Shown one piece after another: positions 53,939 through 61,653 of a DNA stretch of 64,000 nucleotides (positions are counted from its first letter, which is position 1; every line of letters starts with the position of its first letter). This DNA comes from Streptacidiphilus sp. 4-A2. GTDB lineage: Bacteria; Actinomycetota; Actinomycetes; Streptomycetales; Streptomycetaceae. The position numbers were made by a program, and so were the translations under genes. The notes beneath the pieces were generated by a model. It ran no database searches. It had not been told where the DNA came from and worked only from the letters and a program-made list of their open reading frames with translations. The stretch covers positions 4,774,001-4,838,000 of the forward strand of contig JAAFYY010000001.1 in assembly GCA_014284505.1 (NCBI GenBank), in the 5' to 3' direction.

Positions 53939-54119
53939 GCTCGCAGTCTTCCTTGAACCGGACCGATCCGTCAGGCGGTCCGGCGAACTGTCAAGTTGCA
54001 TGAGCCCCTTAATTGCAGCAGCTCAGACCAGCTGTGCCAAATTTCGACCAGTTGCAGCGAATGACTGTCAAACGATGACACGCAGTTGGCAGCAGCGAAG
54101 AGCATGGTGGGGAGGCCAC

Positions 54120-55571
54120 ATGAGGTCGGCGTCTCAACCAAGGAGTGCTTGCACCGTGAACATCCCTGCGTACGCCCACGCCATCGTCCGTTCGGCACTG
54201 CCGGCAGTTCCCACATCACGTCAGGTGAGCGGCCTGGAGTGCTGCCTCTGCAAGGAGGCGTTCGGAGGTCAGGCAGCGATCGCCCTCAGCCCAACCTCCA
54301 CGTCGGGGCTATTCGGATGCCGCTCGTGCTTGACCCGTCTGGTGGCGCAGGCACGCCGTGCGCGAGACCAGTCGCTGACCCAGAACGCCGAGCGTGCTCG
54401 TACAGAGGCAGCCGAGTGGCAGGTGCTTCAGGACCACTATCTGGCGACCCTCGACGGCGTGCGCCTGGCCGCCGAGGCCGTGGCCCGTCTCGCACTGGAT
54501 GGAGATGGGGTCGAGCCGCTCAAGGTCGCCTGGCTGTCCATCGCCTTGGAGTCGGCGCACAGTTGGGCCAAACACGAGAGCCCAGGGCGACCGGAGTCAA
54601 TCGTCCCTGATGAGAGCCCGGTACACGACGCGGAATTTCAGTTGGACTTGGAGATGATCTCAGCCAGAGAAGCGGTCGCGGATCGACTTGCATATCACGT
54701 GGTCAACAGCGCGACCCCCGCCGAGCCGGAGATGTGCGAGGAGTTCGAATGCCCGCAGGACTGCTCCGGGCAGCACGACTTCTTCGACATCGACTGCGGA
54801 CCAGATCAAGTGTTCGATGATCTGGCCGAGTGCGGGATTGTCGTGGAGCGGCCCGATCCGGCACCCGCGCACGCCGTCCGGCTACGGCGTCTCGTCGACG
54901 CCAACATTCCGAAGGAGTCGCGGAGCAGAGCTTCGGGGAGGGATCTCGTCGATGTGCTCGCACGCTTCGGCATAGATGCGGACGACTCGGATTCGCTGGT
55001 GTGCGCTGCGGCAGTTGGACTCGTCACCGAAGCCTGGCTCGACGAGCCGTTGGACGAGATCCGAGCCGCAAGGAAGGGGCCGAGCGCGGGAGAGGTTCTG
55101 GCGCAGAGCGTGGATCTGTACCGCATCGCACGGGAGTCATTCATGGCAGCGAAGAATGCCGGGCCTGAAGCTCTTCTCGGGTTTCAGGCGATCGCCGCAG
55201 ACGTGACGCTGCCCTGGGCCGGCGGTTCCCGCTTCACGCTCCGGTCCACCGGCGAGCCCACAGCAGATTTCGTCCAGAACGTCGATAACCGGGTGTGGTA
55301 CACGTCCAAGCTCATGCAGGAGCATGGCTGGAGGGAGGCCGTGCTACAACGGGCAGCAGCGGCGGCATACATGGCGTCGGACCACTTCGGGATGCCCGGC
55401 TGGCGGGCCTTGGTCTCCTCCACGATGCAGAAACTCGGCTCACTTGACCGGTCGAGTGCACCCCAGGCGCTGCAGGACCTTGCAGACGTCGAGGAGAAGC
55501 TACGGGAGGCTCCAGACCAATTGGGTGTCGCGGCCCTTGACTGGCTTTTCGACCAGGGCCTGCTCGACTGA
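54120..55571 (+). CDS. Unknown protein with N-terminal CXXC pairs
   Basis: 483 residues from ATG 54120 (GGGGAGG just upstream); GTG 54156 is an alternative. Near the N-terminus C-C-x-x-C (LECCLCKEAFGGQAAIALS) and C-x-x-C (GLFGCRSCLTRLVAQARRA) are 28 residues apart and could bind zinc, like a recognition knuckle. The rest is helical, with acidic stretches (CEEFECPQDCSGQHDFFDID). I do not recognise the family. It is divergent from the XRE gene and followed after 22 bases by a small membrane protein, so the three may be one unit. Confidence 0.68.
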   Translation: MRSASQPRSACTVNIPAYAHAIVRSALPAVPTSRQVSGLECCLCKEAFGGQAAIALSPTSTSGLFGCRSCLTRLVAQARRARDQSLTQNAERARTEAAEWQVLQDHYLATLDGVRLAAEAVARLALDGDGVEPLKVAWLSIALESAHSWAKHESPGRPESIVPDESPVHDAEFQLDLEMISAREAVADRLAYHVVNSATPAEPEMCEEFECPQDCSGQHDFFDIDCGPDQVFDDLAECGIVVERPDPAPAHAVRLRRLVDANIPKESRSRASGRDLVDVLARFGIDADDSDSLVCAAAVGLVTEAWLDEPLDEIRAARKGPSAGEVLAQSVDLYRIARESFMAAKNAGPEALLGFQAIAADVTLPWAGGSRFTLRSTGEPTADFVQNVDNRVWYTSKLMQEHGWREAVLQRAAAAAYMASDHFGMPGWRALVSSTMQKLGSLDRSSAPQALQDLADVEEKLREAPDQLGVAALDWLFDQGLLD

Positions 55572-55593
55572 TACCGAGGGAGAAGTCGACACA

Positions 55594-55794
55594 ATGGACT
55601 GGGACAAGGCGACTCTGGCCATCGTCGCCGTATTCGGCTGCGTGACGCTTATTTTGACGCAGGTCAGCGATATACTTTCGAGGCTTCCGGGGATAATTCA
55701 CGCCTGCCGCCGTATACGGCAGGAACTGCGCGGCGGCACTGTCCGGACCGGCGCAGTGCCACCCACTGAGGGACCGGATGACCATGCGCAATGA
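55594..55794 (+). CDS. Small single-pass membrane protein
   Basis: 66 residues, start MDWDKATLAIVAVFGCVTLI (GAGGGAG upstream). One hydrophobic helix at residues 6-28, then a basic amphipathic stretch (IIHACRRIRQEL) and a polar tail. Its job is unknown; it directly follows the CXXC protein. Confidence 0.65.
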   Translation: MDWDKATLAIVAVFGCVTLILTQVSDILSRLPGIIHACRRIRQELRGGTVRTGAVPPTEGPDDHAQ

Positions 55795-56189
55795 GAGGAC
55801 GCGGGGCAGGCGAAATCCCTCCCCGGCCTCCGGCTCGAACAAGCCGACCTCACCGCCTGCCACTCCGGCCTCAGTAAAATCGTGGTGACAGTTCTGCCTG
55901 ACGCGGACCCGGCAGGACGCGTTTGACGCCCGCACTGTGAACAGCAGGCACAACGCCGACCTCCGCGACCTGGCATCGGCCAAGCTCTCGAACCGGTCGG
56001 TCGAACCCGGCCCCGCCGATACACCGTCGACTCCGGCTGCCCCAGGCCGCGCTGGGGTTCAAGCGCAGACACCCTCCAGGGCTTCTTCGCGTCAGCGATC
56101 GAAGTGCAGCCGAGCAGATCCCTGTGGAAAAGCCCACAGCCTTGACGCGCTACAGCCGGCGTTCCGACTGGCGTCAGACCGCCAGGACC
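55795..56189. other. Region without a supported gene
   Basis: About 400 bases. Long frames on both strands are open but low-complexity. The minus-strand frame is the run-on of the broken vapC. Nothing else is recognised. Confidence 0.4.
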
Positions 56190-56610
56190 TTGAACCTTCA
56201 TGGAGCTGTTGGTCCGCCCGACGCCGGGTCGGTCCAGTCGGTTGCCGAGCAGCGTCGAGATGTCGTCCACATCCGAGGTCAGCACGATTACCGGCTTGTC
56301 GGCGGCAGCAAGGCGGTGGCGACGACCATGGCATCGATCGCGTACTTGTGCCCATGCAGACCCGCGTCCTTCAACAGGTTCGACGCAGTCCGAGCCAGTT
56401 CTTGAGTGAGGGGGCGGCCACCAGGCGGGACAGGACCCAGTCGAGTCTCGCGGGATGCACCTTGTCGTAGTCAGCCTCGACGATGGTGGCCGCAGCGATC
56501 ACGACCCGGATGTCGTCCTGGAAGGCCACCGCAAGGCGTGCCGTCATCTTTCGATCGGCTCGCAGATAGAGCGAGAGCGCCTCACTGTCGAGCACCCAGG
56601 TCCCACTCAC
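56190..56610 (-). pseudogene. VapC-like PIN-domain toxin, frameshifted
   Basis: GTG start at 56610 overlaps the antitoxin stop (GTGA). WVLDSEALSLYLRADRKMTA carries the first acidic residue of the PIN domain (D-S-E-A), and VIAAATIVEADYDKV the second (E). After a shift near 56400 comes LARTASNLLKDAGLHGHKYA with IDAMVVATAL (third Asp), and after another near 56317 KPVIVLTSDVDDISTLL (fourth Asp). All four acidic positions of a PIN RNase are thus present in pieces. The 3' end is uncertain. The toxin would cut RNA when the antitoxin is lost. Confidence 0.72.
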
Positions 56611-56879
56611 GCGACCTCGCCGCGCGGCACCGCGCCGTAAATCTCCTCGCGGGCCGCCTGAATCTCCTCCGGCGTGAGCGCGCCGTGGATCTCCTCATTG
56701 GCTTGGATCATCGCCTGCAGGTTGTCGCGCTCGATCTGGCGACGCACCGCCGCCTCGACGTACGGCGACACCCCACGCCTGCCCACACGGTCGCGCACCG
56801 AGTCGATGACGCTGGCATGGAAGGAGACCGAGACGGAAACGGTCGGATCCTGCTCGGGCACGAGATCGCGATCACTCAT
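56607..56879 (-). CDS. VapB-like ribbon-helix-helix antitoxin
   Basis: 90 residues. The N-terminal part PTVSVSVSFHASVIDSVRDR and GVSPYVEAAVRRQIERDNL is a ribbon-helix-helix/CopG-like DNA-binding domain. The acidic C-terminal part EIHGALTPEEIQAAREEIYG would wrap the toxin. It is translationally coupled with the PIN toxin downstream. Confidence 0.8.
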   Translation of the reverse strand: MSDRDLVPEQDPTVSVSVSFHASVIDSVRDRVGRRGVSPYVEAAVRRQIERDNLQAMIQANEEIHGALTPEEIQAAREEIYGAVPRGEVA

Positions 56880-57256
56880 GTCACAACTCTAGCAAAACTT
56901 TTGCCAGAGAGGGTGCCCCACCCGCGAGCACTTCAGGGCCCTACGGGGGGTCCCGCGCGTGAGGCAGACGTTCATGGCGCCCGGTAGACCAGCGGACATG
57001 GCGACCGTGTTGCGAGTCGAGCCCGTCGACCCGATTGGAAGATGATCTCTGCCGCCCATAAGCCAGCAGGTCAGAGCGTTCTTCGTGGAGTACTTCGACA
57101 TCTATACACCACGTTTGACCTGCACAAACACGAGAATGTCCGATCTCATCGCTACAGCTCAGTCGACCCTGAGCTGCAGCGATGGTTTTCATGGAGAGTC
57201 CTGAGCACCGCCGTCCGTCGTCATGTGCACCCGAAGTGCACCCGATCCAACTCATT
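56880..57256. other. Region with repeat copy C upstream of the integrase remnant
   Basis: 377 bases with no gene. At 57066-57103 the sequence GCAGGTCAGAGCGTTC...TACTTCGACATCTAT matches repeat copy A, and GCAGGTCA (57066) with TGACCTGC (57116-57123) makes an inverted pair. A GTGCACCCGAAGTGCACC motif follows at 57225. Confidence 0.5.
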
Positions 57257-58098
57257 CACTGCTCTTGCGGCCCCTGTCGCCCCTCACGCTCGCCTACGTC
57301 CATTCCGTCCTCAAGTCCGCCCTGGAACACGCAGTCCGCGAGGAAGAGATACCGCGCAACGTCGCCCGCAACGTCCGCATGGGCACACCCCGCCCCGCCG
57401 CTTCGAACCCCTCACCGGTGAAAAGCCCGCGTCTTCCTCACCGCCACCGACGGCCACCGGCTCAGCGCCTCGTTCGAACTCGCCCTGTGCACCGGACTAC
57501 GCAAGGGCGAGCTCCTCGGCCTGCACTGGGAAGACCTCGACCTGGCCGACGGAACCGCCGGCATCCGCCGCACCCTCCAACGCACCAACAGCGGCGGCCT
57601 GACCGCCCTGCCGACCAAAACCCAGAGCTCGGAACGGCGCATCGCCCTGCCCACCGAATGCCTGCACTCCCTCGAACAGCACCGCGACCGACAGCGCCAG
57701 GAGCGCGAGGCAGCGGGGACGGGCTGGAAGGCGAGCGGCTATGTCTTCGCCCGGCCCGATGGCTCGCCGATCGAGGGCGCCACGCTCACCCAGCACTTCA
57801 ACGCCCTACTGCGCCGGGTCGCACTGCGCCGCATCCGCTTCCATGACCTCCGGCACTCGGCGGCGACCCTGCTCCTGGAGCAGGGCGTGGAACTCGTCGC
57901 GATCAAGGAATTGTTGGGCCATGCCCACATCGGCGTGACCGCGACGGTGTACGCCCACGTCCGGCTCCGTCTCCAGCGAGACGCCATCGACCTCCTCGGC
58001 ACGCCCTCCGCGACCCCAACGCGACCGCCACCCAGCCCGACGACGGCGACGACCCGCTTGCGCAGCACCCGTCCACTGACGTTGCCGTCAACTACTGA
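57257..58098 (+). pseudogene. Tyrosine integrase, C-terminal part, frameshifted
   Basis: Only the last part of the core-binding domain and the catalytic domain remain: LTLAYVHSVLKSALEHAVRE, EEIPRNVARNVRMG, then after a shift near 57425 FLTATDGHRLSASFELALCT, GLRKGELLGLHWEDLDLADG (Arg), RRIRFHDLRHSAATLLLEQG (H-x-x-R), LLGHAHIGVTATVYAHV (His and Tyr). A shift near 58005 gives the natural-looking end QPDDGDDPLAQHPSTDVAVN and a stop at 58098. The arm-binding N-terminus is absent, so this is the trace of an older integrative element. Confidence 0.8.
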
Positions 58099-58248
58099 CG
58101 TCAGGCGCTCGCGATCTCATTTCGATTACCTCTCCGGCGGACATTTTCTAATTGACGGGGAATCCCCTGAAAGTTTCCTTCAGAAAATCGCCTGAGATGC
58201 ATCGGCGGTCAAATGATCAGGAATTCAGGAGGTCATCAAGGTTCGAAT

Positions 58249-58688
58249 CTAATAGCTTTCATACCAGTCATCTCCGCCCTGCCGGAGGCGACGAGAAAGA
58301 TAGTCTTGCAAATTATTCGCTACCCATTTGCGACTATCGCTCTCATGCTGCCAGACAAAGATATCAACCCTGGCGGGATGGAGCACGAAGGCAAAGTGAT
58401 CCCCACCGCCATTGTCACCAAAAACAGAAATGGATCAAAAGGCATGTAGAGCTCGGCAAAGGAACCATTTTGCCGGAATTTCAGATTTTCTCGAACGATT
58501 CTCCCCAATGACCAGACGACATCCGAGCTCGTCTGCCCGATAATTCCATCAGTCTCAGTCAGTAGGTCTTTAAGCACCGTCGGCACAGGCTCACCCAGCA
58601 CACGTTCGGCCTCATCGAGGTCTGGGGCGAGTACTGGCGCCCTGAACCTGGCACCCCCGTAGACCCCCACAGCCAGTTCTCGCCACAT
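58249..58688 (-). CDS. SMI1/KNR4-family protein (immunity-like), one frameshift
   Basis: Start MWRELAVGVYGGARFRAP at 58688 (GGGAG upstream). The domain core is PTVLKDLLTETDGIIGQTSS and VWSLGRIVRENLKFRQN. The printed frame ends at 58320 after FDPFLFLVTMAV; a one-base shift near 58422 gives the family sequence GDNGGGDHFAFVLHP, VDIFVWQHESDSRKWVAN, YLSRRLRQGGDDWYES and a stop at 58249. SUKH/SMI1 proteins are common immunity proteins for polymorphic nuclease toxins, and it lies directly after such a toxin end. Confidence 0.85.
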
Positions 58689-58730
58689 AGAAAATCTCCC
58701 TCGCTCAAAAATCCAATGCGCTAGTCGGCG

Positions 58731-58770
58731 ATGTGCGACACCCGGCATTGAGATGCCGGGTGTCGCACAT
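58731..58770 (-). terminator. Perfect 18-bp hairpin between toxin end and immunity gene
   Basis: ATGTGCGACACCCGGCAT (58731-58748), loop TGAG, and its exact complement (58753-58770). It lies between two co-directional minus-strand genes, so it would limit transcription of the immunity-like gene from the toxin or mark the end of the truncated toxin gene. Confidence 0.7.
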
Positions 58771-58793
58771 TCTAGCAGGCGGCATCCATAATT

Positions 58794-59333
58794 CTAACGG
58801 ATTCTCGGCTCAAACTCTCCGCCATAGAAATCGTCGATAAATGTCGCGTAGTCCAGGATATCCTGCCTTGTAGCTGCCGGATTTGATCCATAGAACCCAT
58901 TCCATAGAACCCTTATTCGACTCAGATGGAGGTCGCTATTTACACTGCTTGGAATCCCGCGCAGGTTTTCAGGGGCATTCAACTCGTCCGCCGTGAATAG
59001 TCCCGGATACTTTTTGAGAACCTGCCGCTCCACAGCATGGTGCACCCAATATCCATCACTCTCGGTCACATCCGGGTTTGCGGAAAAGAAGTTGGCTCGA
59101 TAGTTCGTGCTTACCGGTGTGCCACTGCCAACCGCCGCCGGTTGACGAGTCGGCACGGGGGAGCTTACGTCATTGTCGCAGTTATGCACCAAGATCGGCG
59201 TCACACCAGCGAGTACATAGTACGTGTGGCCTGCGGTCGCTCGCTGCCTGCGTTTTCCCTGGTCAGCGGCTATATAACGGTCCGTCGAGGTGTACCGATG
59301 TGCGCCGGCGTGCGTGGTTGTTGCCGTCACCAC
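58794..59333 (-). pseudogene. C-terminal toxin part of a polymorphic (RHS/Hint-type) toxin, N-terminus lost
   Basis: The frame has no native start; it begins in a degraded Hint/pretoxin region ending HTYYVLAGVTPILVHNCDND, the standard junction before toxin domains. The toxin part is YRANFFSANPDVTESDGYWV, HHAVERQVLKKYPGLFTADE, NAPENLRGIPSSVNSDLHLS, IRVLWNGFYG. The H-H...N-L-R-G-I-P...H-L-S pattern is that of HNH/EndoVII-like nuclease toxins. The delivery region is missing, so this is an orphan C-terminal module with its immunity-like gene downstream. Confidence 0.75.
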
Positions 59334-59418
59334 TGCCGTCAGAGGTCTAGTCCATTGGGGAAGAGTGAACCGCCTCGCCGTCTATCCATCGATTGACATC
59401 CGAGCTACTGTGGATGTC

Positions 59419-59892
59419 ATGACTGCGGCCTACGAGGACATGCCCTTCAGCGAGCTTCTCCACCATCCCGCCGCGACTACGCGTCGGCTCGACGCCGTCC
59501 GCGCGCTGCGGCTACGCAGACGCGACGCGGAGGACCTGGCCCTGATGCGCGTCGACCAAATGGAGCGCGACACCACCGTCGTGGACTTCACCTCCCGCCT
59601 GCTCGCCGGGCTGGTCCGGACCGAGAACATCGGCGCCCTGCGCCAGGCGCTGCCCGAAGCCCTCCCCTGGAGCACCTTCCTGCCCGCCGAGGACATCGAC
59701 ACCCTGCTCGCCGAGCTGGTCGACACGGCGCGCGGCGCGGTGGCCCTGGACAACCTCTCACCGATCGCACTGCTGCTCGCCCAATGGAGGCACAGCGCCG
59801 AGATCTATGCGGACCCCGCCTTGCACGCACTGCTCACCCGTGAACCCGAGGGCGACCTCGGTCCCGTCCCCGCGCCCGGAGCAGCGGAGTGA
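59419..59892 (+). CDS. Antitoxin-like protein paired with a RelE-like toxin
   Basis: 157 residues. MTAAYEDMPFSELLHHPAAT and TRRLDAVRALRLRRRDAEDL resemble Phd/YefM-type antitoxin N-termini of Streptomyces (short DNA-binding domain with L-x-x-R repeats). A helical C-terminal region follows (LVRTENIGALRQALPEALPW, LAQWRHSAEIYADPALHALL). The stop overlaps the GTG of the next gene (GTGA), the usual form of a toxin-antitoxin pair. Confidence 0.68.
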   Translation: MTAAYEDMPFSELLHHPAATTRRLDAVRALRLRRRDAEDLALMRVDQMERDTTVVDFTSRLLAGLVRTENIGALRQALPEALPWSTFLPAEDIDTLLAELVDTARGAVALDNLSPIALLLAQWRHSAEIYADPALHALLTREPEGDLGPVPAPGAAE

Positions 59893-60241
59893 GCCCGAAG
59901 CGCGGAGACCGGGCCGCGCCACCCCGACCGGCGACGAGTACGACCTCCGGTTCGCCAACACCGAGGCCGCCGACGGCTGGGAACACCTGAGCCGCCAGGC
60001 ACCGGGCAACCTGCGCCGCGCCTTCGAGAGGATCCGCGCCACTCCCCGCGCCGCCTACATCCCCGACCGCCAGCACCGACTCAAGGGCAAACTCGGTACC
60101 ACCACCTACAAGGGGCAAACCCTGGAACGCTGGCAGTACGAAGTCACTGGTGGAGGACGTATCTGGTACCTGCTCGACGATGCCAACCGCACCGCCTGGA
60201 TCACCTACGCCGGCACCGGCCACCCCAAGGCCACGGACTGA
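59889..60241 (+). CDS. RelE/ParE-like toxin, one frameshift
   Basis: Starts VSPKRGDRAAP and shifts near 59925 to DEYDLRFANTEAADGWEHLS, then APGNLRRAFERIRATPRAAY, HRLKGKLGTTTYKGQTLERW, QYEVTGGGRIWYLLDDANRT and AWITYAGTGHPKATD. The K-G-x-L...W-Q-Y-E-V-T...R-I-W-Y-L order is the RelE-type barrel. RelE toxins cut mRNA at the ribosome. About 117 residues. Confidence 0.78.
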
Positions 60242-60921
60242 CGTGCTCACGGGCGACTGCCCGGCAGCCCGGCCCCACCCAGCACGCACGACCCGCCCCC
60301 GGGTCGGCCCCTCTTCCCCTTGGATAGCCCGTTGGGATATCCAACGGGACGACTTGCTGCGCCAGGAGCCCGGTTCCGGTCAGCCTGTCGTGCTGGCCGG
60401 TTGTCGCTTCCGCTGCCCGACAGTCTCGTCGGCTCGGCTTGTCGCTGAACTGTTGGCGTCCTGACCGTCCCGACCGCGCGGGGGCGAGTTCGCGCAGCTG
60501 CTGGTCGGAGTCCCGGCACACGGCACGGCTCGTCCGTGGGCCGGTCGCTCGGCGCGGGTGCGGTCAGTGGGTCGGCGCGACGTCGGCCACCGCCCTCGGC
60601 GAGCGCGACGATAGAAACGAAGGGTCGGCCCCCTGGCCGACCCTTGCCTGCGATCCGGCCGTAGGACGGTCGCAGGCGACAACTTGCTCCGCAAGGCGCC
60701 GGGAGTCCTTACCCCACAACTTGCTCCCACCGGGCACCAGGCGAGCACCGCTCACAACCTGGCGGACCGCTGATCGCCGACGCCCGTGACAACCTCGGGG
60801 CCGGTCCGACCCTGGGTCGGTCGGCGACGGTGGCCAGCTCCGGCGGGCGGGGCCCGCCTTGAACCTCGTAGAGAAAATCTGGACGCACAGCTCCAGCCCC
60901 TGCCGTCCAGCGGCCGACGGG
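60242..60921. other. Repeat-rich non-coding region next to the rep module
   Basis: 680 bases with no gene. Seen: CCCGTTGG / CCAACGGG around GATAT (60328-60348); a perfect hairpin AGGGTCGGCC / GGCCGACCCT (60621-60644); two direct repeats ACAACTTGCTCC (60679-60690 and 60716-60727); and several copies of GGTCGG/CCGACC. It could hold replication or transfer sites or operators for the GntR protein. Which one cannot be told by eye. Confidence 0.45.
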
Positions 60922-61301
60922 TCAGCAACCTCGCTCGGTGCCGCCCGCTTCGAGGGCCTCGACGCGGGCACTCAGGGCGGTGAGCTGATCAAGCGTCTCG
61001 GCCAATGCCAGCTCCAGCGCCTCGACGCGCGCCGCCGTCCCGCCGACGGGCGTGTTCCCCGCCTCCCCGTCACCTGAGTCACCGTCGGCGTCGGGGTGGG
61101 CGACGAAGGCGCCCTTGCCGGGGCGGGAGATCGCGTAGCCGTCCTGCTTCAGCAGGGCCATGGCCTTCTGCACGGACAGGCTGGAGGCCCCGTACTCCGC
61201 CATCAACACGGCCTGCGTCGGCAACGCGTCCCCAGGCTTCAGCCCCCGGAGCGGATCCGCTCCCGCAGGGCCTCGGCGATGACCTCGAACGTCAGCAACA
61301 C
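60922..61301 (-). CDS. GntR-family regulator of the rep module, one frameshift
   Basis: From GTG 61301 (VLLTFEVIAEALRERIRSG) a shift near 61245 leads to GDALPTQAVLMAEYGASSLS, VQKAMALLKQDGYAISRPGK, GAFVAH: the full GntR winged helix (L-P-T-Q...L...G-x-S...V-x-x-A...L...G-x-G-x-F-V). A short acidic linker and a C-terminal coiled coil (RVEALELALAETLDQLTALS) follow. KorSA-type GntR regulators control pSAM2-like elements, and this gene is divergent from the rep gene. Confidence 0.8.
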
Positions 61302-61653
61302 CGTGCCGCCCGCCGGTCTACGCCCCCGCCGCCCCACCGTCACCGCAGGTCACCCGCCTTCTCTGCGCTACTACCACCGAAATCCGGCCCGTCCAAAACG
61401 GAAGACCGGGGCCACAGTACCCGCGTCCCCACCGGCCACCGAAATAGATGAGGAGGGATGCACTTGAATGCGCGCTTGAAGCGATGCTACCTTCACGCAC
61501 CGCTGGTGAACACCACCGCTGACCAGGCCAGACATCCCCGGCCCACCATCCGCGACCGGCGTCACGCGCACCGTGCCCACGTGCGCCGATCACCCGGGTC
61601 GCCCCTCAATCGCCTCCCCCTCTTCTCCCGACTCCTGCCGGAGGTCTGTCCCC
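61302..61653. promoter_or_regulatory. Control region upstream of the replication initiator
   Basis: 352 bases between the GntR gene and rep. The ribosome site GGAGG at 61639 precedes the ATG. TTGAAG...TACCTT around 61473-61493 could be a weak promoter. No clear inverted repeat seen. Confidence 0.4.

Noticed and set aside
58241..58255. GGTTCGAATC as the T-loop of a tRNA gene
   Set aside because: No cloverleaf can be drawn around it, and it is part of the SMI1/KNR4 gene end on the minus strand.
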